64,000 nucleotides of DNA from Pseudoalteromonas fuliginea (GTDB lineage: Bacteria > Pseudomonadota > Gammaproteobacteria > Enterobacterales > Alteromonadaceae), in NCBI RefSeq assembly GCF_000690055.1, contig NZ_JJNZ01000013.1:43035-107034 (forward strand), written 5' to 3'. Of the stretch, positions 18,426 through 27,486 are shown piece by piece. How positions within the stretch are numbered: the first letter of the stretch is position 1; each line of letters starts with the position of its first letter. A program made the position numbers and the translations under genes. A model generated the notes under the pieces. The model worked only from the letters and a program-made list of their open reading frames with translations, was not told where the DNA came from and made no database searches.

Positions 18426-20555
18426 ATGCAGCAAGAAGCAATAACTAAACTTAAAAACCGTAACATTAGTCACCTCAAAGCCGATTTAGCGTGCGTAAAA
18501 GCAATAGCTCAAGCTGCTATAAATGTTGAGCTTTTCACTATTCCGCTTTATATGGTATCGCTTTATTCTATTAAGGGAATGCATCAAATTAACAGTGCCG
18601 GAAGTAAACTTTACACTGGGCGCTGGTGGCCAGGCTCTGGTGCAACGGCCGCAACTAAGGAAAAACCACGAACAACCAATGAAAATGTATTTAATAAGGT
18701 ATACAGCGTTTTTATTGAAGAGATGTTGCATCTACAGTTAGCTTCTAATATGGCTAGCACGATAGGTGTCACGCCTATTTTTACAAGTAAAGCATTACAA
18801 AGCGACGATTATGGTTGGCATTGTTATAAAGCAAATTCAACATTAATACCGCATATTTTAGATTTTACAGACTGGAAGGGCAAAGATCCTGATTTAAGTA
18901 AGTTAACGGTAGAGCTGAGGGCAATGAATGAGGCGCAGGTCGATCTTTTTTTATCGATTGAAGAAAAAGCTGAGCGTGGACATGAGATGTTATTTAACCC
19001 CCCAGTAAAGCGAAAAAACGGTGATGTGGGAACGAAGTATTTTGAAGCAGCGCCATTTAATTGGTTTACACCGAGTATGGGAGAAACTGATTTACCATTA
19101 TTTGGCTCTATTGGTCATATGTACTTGTGTTATTGGGATTACTTAGAAATTACTTATTCTGATGGTAGCCATTTACTATCGCACTTAATTTCACCTGCAA
19201 AAGACAATGGTTTACAGCGAGATCAATTTAATAATACCCCGCCGAGAGAAGCTAAGCAGTATCCAGGTATTAAAACTGAAATAGAATGCACAACTCAAGA
19301 TTTGAATAACGTAAAACTACAGCTCATTAATAATATTAATGCTATTACTGACCAAGGTGAAGGTGATGATGTGGTTAAAACGATTATAGAGCGTTGGGTA
19401 ACTGAGCCTTGGGCGGTTTCGTTTGAGAAAGCTCAAACAAAAAAAGCGGGTATGCTCAGTAGCGTGCAATCTAAGTTTCAGCCGAGTAAAGAGGGCTTAA
19501 TTAAAGATTACCCAGGGTATGATGATCAAGGAAATCCTACAGCGGCTGCATCAGGTTCAGCTCAAGCGCGCTTTGACAATGGGGGGAAAGATCATTTTGA
19601 ACTATTCGACGAAGTTAAAAGCTTAATAGCTAAAGATGATTATATTACCTGGGATGTATGGCATGAAAATAACCCAGATACACCTTGGAATGCTGCAATG
19701 CTAGGTATTGATGGTGCACCTCACCTACCTAAAACATCCGATATTGCAGCGGCTTTAAATCGATTAGGTTCACCAGCAGAAATAGATAATACGTTTACTA
19801 TTTTTAGCTCTTCTGCTGTTGGTACCATTAAAGGGATTACAACATCACTGAACAAATATTGGGCTGATCCTAAGTCACAATTTCCTTCGCCTGCGATGGG
19901 TGGCTCTGGAGATCGTGTTTCTATTTGTTGGGCTGTTACGGGCCGTTGTCCTGATCTAGTTACAGGCATTGAAAATCAAACAAAACAACAGTTGTATCAT
20001 GCGTGTCAAGGTATGGCGATAGATGAAAGTAGTGGTGATGATAAGAATGTGTGTGCTGATAAATTGGCGTATCACAGCTGTAAAGGGTCGAACGAGTGTA
20101 AGACACAAGGTGGTTGTGGCTTTGTGCAAAGCGCAACGGGTGGCGGTAATTGCGGTAGTTCTGCGGCAGCAGGATTAAAAAGCGCGCCAGCAGATAATTT
20201 ATGTGGCAGTTTGGGAGGTTGCGCTGTGCCTATTTCAGCATCACAACTTTACCCTGCACAAAGTGATGCTAATTATGAAATGCAGTTATATAAATTTGGT
20301 GAAGCCCCACACTTTCATGCACAAGAAATACAATGGCCAGAATTAGTTGCAAGAGATATGTTACCTCCTACTGTTGTTGAAAAAAACTCTATGCCTTATC
20401 ACCAAGGTGAAGCTGTTTACGATGTTGCATGGCGCAGCTACTGTGCTGCAAAAGGTTTGGTGAAAGTGCAAGGTAGTGGCCATAATAAATCCATTCATAT
20501 TCCTTCATCGCCGGCACCATCTGATATTCGTTTGGTATTACCGCCTTCAACTTAA
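18426..20555 (+). CDS. Ferritin-like (VioB-type) protein with cysteine-rich C-terminal region; candidate MNIO substrate
   Basis: The 709-residue protein follows a strong SD (AGGAG, 17 bp from AGGAG start to ATG). Residues about 15-260 form a ferritin-like domain of the VioB type: helices with NVELFTIPLYMVSLY, FIEEMLHLQLASNM (E-x-x-H metal ligand pattern) and a later GSIGHMY helix. After a linker, residues about 525-602 are cysteine-rich, including ACQGMAIDES, VCADKLAYHSCKGSNECK and TQGGCGF, then GGGNCG and LCGSLGGC. CKGxNxCKxxGGC resembles the cysteine motifs I remember from copper-binding MNIO substrates (bufferins). There is no signal peptide. The next two genes encode an MNIO enzyme and its partner, so this protein may be their substrate. 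Alternatively it is a metal oxidase acting beside them. Confidence 0.78.
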   Translation: MQQEAITKLKNRNISHLKADLACVKAIAQAAINVELFTIPLYMVSLYSIKGMHQINSAGSKLYTGRWWPGSGATAATKEKPRTTNENVFNKVYSVFIEEMLHLQLASNMASTIGVTPIFTSKALQSDDYGWHCYKANSTLIPHILDFTDWKGKDPDLSKLTVELRAMNEAQVDLFLSIEEKAERGHEMLFNPPVKRKNGDVGTKYFEAAPFNWFTPSMGETDLPLFGSIGHMYLCYWDYLEITYSDGSHLLSHLISPAKDNGLQRDQFNNTPPREAKQYPGIKTEIECTTQDLNNVKLQLINNINAITDQGEGDDVVKTIIERWVTEPWAVSFEKAQTKKAGMLSSVQSKFQPSKEGLIKDYPGYDDQGNPTAAASGSAQARFDNGGKDHFELFDEVKSLIAKDDYITWDVWHENNPDTPWNAAMLGIDGAPHLPKTSDIAAALNRLGSPAEIDNTFTIFSSSAVGTIKGITTSLNKYWADPKSQFPSPAMGGSGDRVSICWAVTGRCPDLVTGIENQTKQQLYHACQGMAIDESSGDDKNVCADKLAYHSCKGSNECKTQGGCGFVQSATGGGNCGSSAAAGLKSAPADNLCGSLGGCAVPISASQLYPAQSDANYEMQLYKFGEAPHFHAQEIQWPELVARDMLPPTVVEKNSMPYHQGEAVYDVAWRSYCAAKGLVKVQGSGHNKSIHIPSSPAPSDIRLVLPPST

Positions 20556-20620
20556 GCGATTTTTTCAATAGCAAAATTAGTGTAATCAATTCAGTGCACC
20601 ATTACACAGCTATAAACCGT

Positions 20621-20642
20621 AAGGCTCCTTTATGGGGGCTTT
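20621..20642 (+). promoter_or_regulatory. Hairpin between the ferritin-like gene and the MNIO gene, possible attenuator
   Basis: AAGGCTCC and GGGGGCTTT can pair over eight positions (two G-T pairs) around a five-base loop. Only a short T run follows, so it should be a leaky terminator or an RNA-stabilising 3' end for the upstream gene. It lies 23 bp before the TTG start of the MNIO gene, and an arrangement of this kind would make more of the first protein than of the two enzymes. Confidence 0.45.
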
Positions 20643-20665
20643 ACTCATTTATAAGGACCAACATT

Positions 20666-21571
20666 TTGACGAAAAATATGCTTAATTTAGAGCCATTGGG
20701 ATTTGGGGTTGGATTAAGAACACAGCATTTCCCTTATCTCATGAATGAAAAAGACTGGGGGATTGATTGGTTTGAAATAATTAGTGAAAATTTTATTGAT
20801 AATTATGGCTATGCTCGTCACGTATTAGAAGAAGTCCGTGCAAAAAAACCGATTGTAATGCACGGTGTGTCAATGAACATTGGCAGTACAGATCCCTTAA
20901 ATCAGGTATACCTTGAAAAGCTAAAAAAACTTGCTCATGAAATCGAACCTGAATGGATTTCAGATCACCTTTGTTGGACAGGTACAATGGGTGTTAATAG
21001 TCACGATCTTTTACCTATGCCACTAACTAAGGAAAGTTTTCAGCATGTGGTTTCAAGAATTCATTATGTGCAAGATTTTTTACAACGCCCATTAATACTT
21101 GAAAACCCTTCTAGTTATTTAGAATTTCAACAAAATACTTTTACTGAATGGGACTTTTTATCAGAACTAGTTAATCAAACTGGCTGCGGACTGTTGCTAG
21201 ATGTAAATAATGTTTATGTGTCATCTTATAATCATGGTTATGACCCTGAAACATTTATTAAAAATCTCCCTCATGATCACATTGTGCAGATACACCTAGC
21301 AGGACCTACATTAATGGGAGACTGCCTTATTGATACGCATGACAGACCCGTGCCTGAAAAAGTGTGGTATTTATATCGACTGGCTCAGTCACTTGCTGGC
21401 GGTAATATTGCTACTTTACTAGAATGGGATGCCAATATACCTGACTTTCCTACGTTAGTGACTGAATTGAATAAAGCGCGTTCAGTTCTTAGAGGTGCCA
21501 TGCCAAGCACAGATAATATTTTTAGTACAATAAATGACACAATAGCACTCTCTACTCCAATAGTCCGTTAA
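20666..21571 (+). CDS. DUF692 multinuclear iron-dependent oxidase (MNIO, MbnB/BufB/TglH superfamily)
   Basis: The TTG start at 20666 is chosen because AAGGA lies 8 nt upstream and the protein then begins close to the family N-terminus (LEPLGFGVGLR); the longer GTG start at 20594 lies in front of the hairpin. The metal-site residues of DUF692 TIM barrels are all present: HGVSMNIG (about H66), ISDHLCW, LENPSSY, LLLDVNNVYVSSYNHG, IHLAG, DTHD and LLEWD. Known members use a di- or tri-iron centre and O2 to remodel cysteines in peptides (oxazolone-thioamide, thiooxazole, or beta-carbon excision). The expected substrate here is the upstream cysteine-rich protein. The partner DUF2063 gene follows after 23 bp. 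Confidence 0.92.
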   Translation: MTKNMLNLEPLGFGVGLRTQHFPYLMNEKDWGIDWFEIISENFIDNYGYARHVLEEVRAKKPIVMHGVSMNIGSTDPLNQVYLEKLKKLAHEIEPEWISDHLCWTGTMGVNSHDLLPMPLTKESFQHVVSRIHYVQDFLQRPLILENPSSYLEFQQNTFTEWDFLSELVNQTGCGLLLDVNNVYVSSYNHGYDPETFIKNLPHDHIVQIHLAGPTLMGDCLIDTHDRPVPEKVWYLYRLAQSLAGGNIATLLEWDANIPDFPTLVTELNKARSVLRGAMPSTDNIFSTINDTIALSTPIVR

Positions 21572-21594
21572 ATAACATATGGTTAGATCAAAGT

Positions 21595-22446
21595 ATGAAT
21601 GAAGTCACGCTGAAGAAAACACAAGAATGGATGATGACGATGTTAGTTGTACGTGGCGATCTTAGAGAAAAAGTGATGCAAGCTTCTGCACATACTGATT
21701 TATCTTGGGAGTTATTAACCGAAGGTAAAGAAAGATCAACATTTTTTCGTCGCTTAAACATATATGCTGCAGGGTATGTTATGCGCTTAGTTGAGTGCTT
21801 AAAATCTGAATATCCAACTCTTGAGAGCTTTATGGGGGAAATAGTTTTTGCAGATTTTGCAAAAGCATACATTGTTACTCTTCCCTCGGAAAAGCCAAGC
21901 TTGTATGACTTAGGTGCTGGATTTTCACTGTTTCTTCAAAGTACTCGCCCAGAAGGTAATTATAGCTCTGAGGAGGAAGCCTTTTTTTCTTTGCCGGCTG
22001 AAATTTCTCGTGTTGAGCGAGCACAGGCGGAGGTATCATTAGCTAAAGGATTTGAAGGAGAGCAAGATGAACTCGCTGTATTAGATTTTTTTTCGATACT
22101 ACAACAAAAGCTTACTGTAAAAACACCTCCTTGTTTACGTTTAGTTGAATTAGCTTACCCAATTATACCATTGATGGAAAAGCTCCAATTACATGATGGA
22201 TATGATATGCCTGTAGCAAAATTAAATTTTGTCGCTTTGTCTCGTATTAATTATAGATTAAGTACATTAGCGCTTGAATCTTGGCAGTTTGAATTTTTAA
22301 AAGTGTGTGAGCAAGAGCCTCTTTTATCAAATTGTATTGAAATTACGTCAAAAATCACTGGTTTAGATAAAGGTGATTTATTAGCGCGTTTATTGTTCTG
22401 GCTGCCCAACGCTACTGTGCATGGATTACTTAAAGTAACTTATTAA
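21595..22446 (+). CDS. DUF2063 MNIO partner protein (BufC/MbnC-like)
   Basis: The 283-residue protein has the DUF2063 N-terminal helical domain (RLNIYAAGYVMRLVECLKSEYP, the F-x-R-R-L-x-x-Y signature and ADFAKAYI near residue 90) that sits beside DUF692 enzymes in most MNIO clusters and helps bind the substrate leader or C-terminal region. The remainder is a mixed domain without catalytic motifs I recognise. It is 23 bp after the MNIO gene and clearly co-transcribed. No exporter, DoxX protein or small precursor follows. Confidence 0.88.
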   Translation: MNEVTLKKTQEWMMTMLVVRGDLREKVMQASAHTDLSWELLTEGKERSTFFRRLNIYAAGYVMRLVECLKSEYPTLESFMGEIVFADFAKAYIVTLPSEKPSLYDLGAGFSLFLQSTRPEGNYSSEEEAFFSLPAEISRVERAQAEVSLAKGFEGEQDELAVLDFFSILQQKLTVKTPPCLRLVELAYPIIPLMEKLQLHDGYDMPVAKLNFVALSRINYRLSTLALESWQFEFLKVCEQEPLLSNCIEITSKITGLDKGDLLARLLFWLPNATVHGLLKVTY

Positions 22447-22631
22447 TATAATCAAAAATATCACTTTATTCCGGCTTTTAAATTACAGCTTAAACTCTAT
22501 TTTATTTATTAAACACTTTTTAATCTGTTTTTTACCTAGCATTACTGTAAAATTATCGGCTTAACATTTGTATAGCAATATTTACAATTGTTATTGCTCG
22601 TTAAGTATTTAAACTAATTTAAGTAGAGCTT

Positions 22632-22970
22632 ATGATTTTTTACATTATAGGGTTAAGTTTACTTGTTATTATTTTATGCGTTGCGCTTTATGTAATTTAC
22701 AGCAATATAAATAAAAGTCGAGTAAGAAAATCCAAGGAATACAACGTACTGTTTGATAAAGACACGATAGTGGATGATTTAATCACTCAACTAACAGAAA
22801 AAAATCAAACACAAGAAAACCAAGATAAAACAGCTAAAGGTAAAGAAGAAATCCTTGCAACATTTGTTGAGTTACATCGCTCTGGTAGCTTTTGCGCACA
22901 TTTGAGTGAACAGGAAATTATTTACTTTGTGAAAAAGAAATTAAACATGGAGAGTAATAAAAATGGATAG
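22632..22970 (+). CDS. Small membrane-anchored protein of unknown function
   Basis: A 112-residue protein with one N-terminal transmembrane helix (IIGLSLLVIILCVALYVIY) and a charged cytoplasmic part. I do not recognise the family. It overlaps the start of the SPFH gene by 8 bp, so the two are translated together, and it may be a partner or adaptor of the SPFH scaffold. Confidence 0.65.
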   Translation: MIFYIIGLSLLVIILCVALYVIYSNINKSRVRKSKEYNVLFDKDTIVDDLITQLTEKNQTQENQDKTAKGKEEILATFVELHRSGSFCAHLSEQEIIYFVKKKLNMESNKNG

Positions 22971-24303
22971 CGAAAAAGCAGTCCCAGCAGTAAAAAGTGA
23001 CTCATTTATGAGTCGGTTTGGTCGTCGTAATGTAATTATAGTGTCATCAATTGTTGTTGTATTGGCGGTAATTGCAACGCTTACATCGCAAGTTGTTTCG
23101 TGGAATGAAGCCGATGAGCGTTTAGTACATCAATCGGCTTTTACAGGTAACTTAACCGTAATAAATCAAGCCGGCCCTTATTTAAAAGCGTTTGGTAGTA
23201 CATCTGCTTATAAAAAAGTAATTTCGATTAATTTTACGGGCGATGCCGGTGCAACAGCAAGCGCAATCGTGCCGTTAATACCAATTCGATTTTTAGATAC
23301 CACAACGGGCGGCGCACGAGGTGTTTCTCGTTTTAGGTTACCAGGCAATGTACCAGCAGCTGAGTCGGGTGCTCTACGTGGTTTACTTAAAATACACGAA
23401 GAGTTTGGTTCACAAGAAACATTAATATCTAATTTATTAATGCGTGCAACCACTGAAAATGTAAAAGCGTCGGCGCGTATGATGTCGGTAGAGCAACATT
23501 ACTCTGGTGGTAATGGTCAATTAAGCCAAGATTTTGCTGATCAATTAACCAACGGTATTTTTGTTACTGAACAAATTATTAGTACCGGTGAGCGCGATAA
23601 ATCTGACGATTTAGGTAATTTAAGTAAACAGCAACGTGTCACTATTAATATTAAAGTGGACGATGAAGGTAATACATTGCGTAACGCACCTATTTTAGGC
23701 GCTTACGGTATTACAGTAGTTGATGCCAGCATTATTGATATTGACTACGAAAGCAAAGTAAATGCTCGCCTTGAAGCCCAAAAGCAAGCAGCTGCTGATG
23801 AAGCACTAGCGCGTCAAAATCTTAAAAAAGCTGAGCAACAAGCACGTACTGAAGTGGCTTTAGGTGAACAAGCAATTGCTAAGCAACGTGCTGAATCTGA
23901 AAAGCTAAAAATTAAAGAGCAAATTGATGCTGAACGAATTAAGGCAAATGCCATTATTTCTGCGCAGCAACGAGTGGCTGTAAAAGCGGAGCTTGCAAAA
24001 GAGCAAGAAGAGATTTTAAAGCAACAACGTTTAGAAGCATTAGGTATGGATGTTTTAGCTGAGGCTCGTTTAAGAGCTAAGTCTGCTGCACTTGATCCAA
24101 AGTATGTATTTGATGAAACGCTAAAAGCAGAGGTTAAAATTCAAACTGCTTTATTTACAAGCTTAGGTAATAGCCGTTTAGTGCCTGAAATTGTAATAGG
24201 CGCAGGCCAAGGTGAGCAAAGCAATGGATCTGAGTTTATGCGCTTATTAGCCGCCGATGCAGCATTGAGTCTTAAAAAGCGTTTAGAAAAAGAGAAAAAA
24301 TAA
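22963..24303 (+). CDS. SPFH/band-7 domain membrane protein
   Basis: The 446-residue protein has one N-terminal membrane segment (residues about 24-46), a beta-rich domain with SPFH features (about 60-270, including VTINIKVDDEGN and IVDASIIDIDYE), then a long Ala/Glu/Lys/Gln coiled coil (about 270-370) as in flotillin and prohibitin relatives. Such proteins oligomerise into membrane rings or scaffolds and often assist membrane proteases. The specific partner is not visible, other than the small membrane protein overlapping its start. Confidence 0.75.
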   Translation: MDSEKAVPAVKSDSFMSRFGRRNVIIVSSIVVVLAVIATLTSQVVSWNEADERLVHQSAFTGNLTVINQAGPYLKAFGSTSAYKKVISINFTGDAGATASAIVPLIPIRFLDTTTGGARGVSRFRLPGNVPAAESGALRGLLKIHEEFGSQETLISNLLMRATTENVKASARMMSVEQHYSGGNGQLSQDFADQLTNGIFVTEQIISTGERDKSDDLGNLSKQQRVTINIKVDDEGNTLRNAPILGAYGITVVDASIIDIDYESKVNARLEAQKQAAADEALARQNLKKAEQQARTEVALGEQAIAKQRAESEKLKIKEQIDAERIKANAIISAQQRVAVKAELAKEQEEILKQQRLEALGMDVLAEARLRAKSAALDPKYVFDETLKAEVKIQTALFTSLGNSRLVPEIVIGAGQGEQSNGSEFMRLLAADAALSLKKRLEKEKK

Positions 24304-24328
24304 ACGATTAGTTAAGTATTGCACAAAC

Positions 24329-24372
24329 AATAAAAACGTTGGCTGATTCGCATTGGCCAGCGTTTTTTATTG
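24329..24372 (+). terminator. Rho-independent terminator after the SPFH gene
   Basis: AATAAAAACG-TTGGC and GGCCAG-CGTTTTTTATT form a stem around an 11-nt loop 26 bp after the stop, with A and T runs on both sides. Confidence 0.82.
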
Positions 24373-24455
24373 CGTAAATTTTGTTATTGTATGGTGCGGC
24401 TTAGCTTGTGAAAACAAGCTTTTTAAATTATGAAATAAAAGAGTGAGCAGTACTT

Positions 24456-24722
24456 ATGGATTCCAGTAATCAATTTATTTTAGATTTAGGGCTAGAGCAT
24501 ATTACCATTCAGCGACGATATGAAGCGCTGGGAGCGTTTAACGATTTTTTGATTGCTGTGTGGTTTTTAATTGGCAGTTTTTTCTTTTTAAATGACTCAC
24601 TAATAGAAAGTGGCACATGGCTGTTTATAGCGGGCAGTGCTCAATTACTTATCAAACCTGTTTTGAAGTTGATCAGCTTAGTACATGTTAGTCGGGTATT
24701 TCATTCAAATAAAACACCATAA
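24456..24722 (+). CDS. YrhK-like small membrane protein
   Basis: The 88-residue protein has two hydrophobic helices (AVWFLIGSFFFLN and TWLFIAGSAQLLIKPVLKLI) with a RRYEALGAFNDF lead-in and a basic HVSRVF tail, the pattern of the YrhK domain. Function in the family is unknown. It appears monocistronic between two small intergenic gaps. Confidence 0.65.
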   Translation: MDSSNQFILDLGLEHITIQRRYEALGAFNDFLIAVWFLIGSFFFLNDSLIESGTWLFIAGSAQLLIKPVLKLISLVHVSRVFHSNKTP

Positions 24723-24799
24723 ATATGACTCATGATGAGTTCAGTTAATATAACTAATAATTTACCTGTATAAGTTATTTAAATATCAAGGATAGAAAA

Positions 24800-25315
24800 G
24801 TGAAAGTACTTAAGTGGATTGCAATTGGAATAGCTACTTTATTAATTATAGGCTTGCTAATTCCCGAAAAAATAATGATTCCGGTACAAGGTGCCACAAG
24901 TAAAGATTGGAACCATAACACGTTTTGGTACGAGCCTTGGGGTAGGTCGGGTGTGCACAAAGGAATTGATATTTTTGGCACAAAAAATACCCCCGTAGTT
25001 GCCTCAACAAGCGGTGTTGTTATATTTGCAGGTGAGCTAACCCGAGGTGGTAAAGCGGTTGCAGCACTTGGGCCTAAATGGCGTATACATTATTTTGCGC
25101 ATTTAAATGACTACTCGGTAAGTACAGGTGATGTGGTAAGCATAAACAGTCAAATTGGTTTACTGGGCGATACTGGAAATGCTGCAGGAAAACAGCCTCA
25201 TGTGCATTATTCTATTTTATCGTTAGTGCCCATGCCGTGGCTTTTTACAACGCAAAATCAAGGGTGGAAAAAGATGTTTTTTTTGAGCCCACATAAAAAA
25301 TTAACGATTAAGTGA
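24800..25315 (+). CDS. Membrane-anchored M23 family metallopeptidase
   Basis: The 171-residue protein has an N-terminal membrane anchor (WIAIGIATLLIIGLLI) followed by a compact LytM/M23 domain: zinc ligands in HKGIDIFG (HxxxD) and HVHYS (HxH), with VVASTSGVVIFAGE in between. These enzymes cleave peptide cross-links of peptidoglycan in the periplasm. It is short for the family, having no coiled coil or LysM domain. Confidence 0.82.
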   Translation: MKVLKWIAIGIATLLIIGLLIPEKIMIPVQGATSKDWNHNTFWYEPWGRSGVHKGIDIFGTKNTPVVASTSGVVIFAGELTRGGKAVAALGPKWRIHYFAHLNDYSVSTGDVVSINSQIGLLGDTGNAAGKQPHVHYSILSLVPMPWLFTTQNQGWKKMFFLSPHKKLTIK

Positions 25316-25425
25316 CCATTGTATTTACTATAAAATGACCTTTTAAATTTAGCTGTTAATCCCGTATAAAATGGGCTTAACAGCTTCAAAGTAATAAATT
25401 TTAATTGTTAATACTGATTTTTCGT

Positions 25426-26373
25426 TTACTGCATTGCTACTGCGAGCTGGTGGTATAAACCAATACCAACAATCACATTAAACGGGAAAGTTACACCGAG
25501 TGAACTCAGCATAGCAAGACCAATATCGGCTTTAGGGATTGCCGCCTTTATTGCAGCGGGTGCGGCTATGTATGAGGCGCTGGCTACTAAGCTGCCTAAA
25601 ATAACTACCGAGCCTAATTCTAAATTTAAAAGTGTGCCGACTGCTGTGCCAATTATGCCTAAAAATAGCGGGGTGACAATAGCAAATACCGCTAGTTTCC
25701 AATGTTTCCAAGGGATAGGACGAAGAGTTTGCGCGGCTACTAAACCCATTTCTAGTAAAAATAATGCCAACACAACCTTAAAGCTACTTGTTAAAAGACT
25801 CGTTACTTGGCTGCCTTGCGCCGTGCCGTACATCATACCGATAACCACGCCGCCAACGAGCAAAATTACGCTTTTGTTCGTGAGAGTTTCGTGCCAAAGG
25901 GCTTTTAACGACAACTCATTATTTTGGCCGTTTTCTTTATCAAGCTTTCGGTAAAGCAATAAACCAACAATGATTGCAGGGAGTTCTAGCATCACTAAAT
26001 AAAGGGTTACTTCTACACCTACTACTAATTTAGCCGACTCGGCATAGGCGAGCGCAACAGCAAATGTACCAGCACTCACTGAGCCGTAATGAGCGGCAAT
26101 GCTGGCGCTATTAGCAACAGAGAGTTTAATCACGTATTTTAAAATTGGGTAAAGCATAAGGGGTATAAGTGCACCAAGGAGCATAACCGATCCCATTTCG
26201 GGCAGTAGTTGCCAGCTTAAGTTACCGTGCAGCACCATACCGCCTTTTAAGCCGATAGTTAACATAAGCAATAAGCTTAATGTGTCGTAGGTGGCTTTTG
26301 GAATGGCCAAATCAGAGCGTAAAATACCCGCTACTAATCCTAAAATAAAAAACATAACAACAATATCTGGCAC
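25426..26373 (-). CDS. SbtA-like sodium-dependent bicarbonate permease family protein
   Basis: The 315-residue integral membrane protein has ten or so hydrophobic segments and the family motifs LLLMLTIGLKGG, AAHYGSVSAGTFAVA and a second half ending ASASYIAAPAAIKAAIP, the inverted-repeat pattern of SbtA (DUF897). Relatives take up bicarbonate with Na+ in cyanobacteria; heterotroph versions are little characterised. A divergent LysR gene 149 bp away is likely its regulator. Confidence 0.82.
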   Translation of the reverse strand: MPDIVVMFFILGLVAGILRSDLAIPKATYDTLSLLLMLTIGLKGGMVLHGNLSWQLLPEMGSVMLLGALIPLMLYPILKYVIKLSVANSASIAAHYGSVSAGTFAVALAYAESAKLVVGVEVTLYLVMLELPAIIVGLLLYRKLDKENGQNNELSLKALWHETLTNKSVILLVGGVVIGMMYGTAQGSQVTSLLTSSFKVVLALFLLEMGLVAAQTLRPIPWKHWKLAVFAIVTPLFLGIIGTAVGTLLNLELGSVVILGSLVASASYIAAPAAIKAAIPKADIGLAMLSSLGVTFPFNVIVGIGLYHQLAVAMQ

Positions 26374-26522
26374 TGGCTTTCCTTACTAGGTGGTAAATTA
26401 AGTAGCGCTATTGTAGATAAAACTTTGTATAGTAAATAATAAAATAAATGCGAGTTAGTTATAGGTTTTTATCTATGAGTTGCTTATTAGATAACTATTA
26501 TTAGGTACATTATGAGGTAGGT

Positions 26523-27467
26523 ATGGATTTACGACATATATCGTTTAGGTTGCTTGAAGTATTTATGAGCGTGGTTAAAACGGGTTCAATAAGCGAAACC
26601 GCAAGGCGTTTACACCTAACACAGCCAACGGTATCGCTACAAATAAAGCGACTGCAAGAAGCGGTAGGCGAGCCATTACTCCTTATACAACAGCAAAAGT
26701 TACACGTGACCGATGCAGGGCTTGAACTGTTTAAAACATGCCAACAGGTGTTTGGACATTTTGAAGACTATCAAGATTTTTTAACCGAGCTTAATGGTGG
26801 ATCGCGCGGCCGTTGTAAAATTGCAATGGTTAATACGGCGCAATATATTTTACCAAAACTACTTGGACCTTATAGTAATTTACATCCCCATGTTGAGCTC
26901 CCGCTTGAAATAGGTAACAGGGCTGAGGTGCTTGATAGGTTTGAGCGAGGGGAAGACGATATTTATGTATTTAGCCACCCGCCGTCGCTTGAACACGCAC
27001 AAGCTGCGCGTTTTTTGCATAATCCACTGGAATTTATAGTGCCGCTAAACCATCCGTTAGCTCATGTAAAAGCCGTTAAATTAACTGATTTAATGCAGTA
27101 TCGTTTTTTACTACGAGAAAATGGCTCAGCAACACGTATGTTATTTGAAAGCGAGTTACAAAGCCGAGGGTTAGTGCTGAGCGATAGCGTGCAAATGGCG
27201 AGTAATGAAGCAATACGCGTCGCGGTTGCATCGGGTATGGGTATTGCGGTTTTATCACGCCATGTTCTTGCAACAGACGATACTAGTTTTAAAGTGTTAA
27301 ACGTAACCGATACCCATTTAGCGAGTCATTGGTATTTTGTAATGCGAACAGATAGGTACATATCGCATGCTGCACGTAACTTTTTAAAGTTTGCGCAGCA
27401 GCACGTAGAGCAATATTTAGATACGCAGTGGGTGCGCAATGAGTTACATAATTTAGATTTAAACTAG
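26523..27467 (+). CDS. LysR family transcriptional regulator
   Basis: The 314-residue protein has an N-terminal winged helix-turn-helix (RLLEVFMSVVKTGSISETAR then RLHLTQPTVSLQIKRLQ) and a periplasmic-binding-like effector domain. Its SD GAGGTAGGT is well placed. It is divergent from the SbtA-like gene, the usual arrangement for a LysR protein and its target, so it probably controls that permease; the inducer is unknown. Confidence 0.88.
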   Translation: MDLRHISFRLLEVFMSVVKTGSISETARRLHLTQPTVSLQIKRLQEAVGEPLLLIQQQKLHVTDAGLELFKTCQQVFGHFEDYQDFLTELNGGSRGRCKIAMVNTAQYILPKLLGPYSNLHPHVELPLEIGNRAEVLDRFERGEDDIYVFSHPPSLEHAQAARFLHNPLEFIVPLNHPLAHVKAVKLTDLMQYRFLLRENGSATRMLFESELQSRGLVLSDSVQMASNEAIRVAVASGMGIAVLSRHVLATDDTSFKVLNVTDTHLASHWYFVMRTDRYISHAARNFLKFAQQHVEQYLDTQWVRNELHNLDLN

Positions 27468-27486
27468 ATTTAAATTAGGTTTAAAG

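Noticed and set aside
20594..20665. Longer GTG start for the MNIO gene
   Set aside because: It lies before the hairpin and lacks an SD; the family N-terminus and AAGGA support TTG at 20666.
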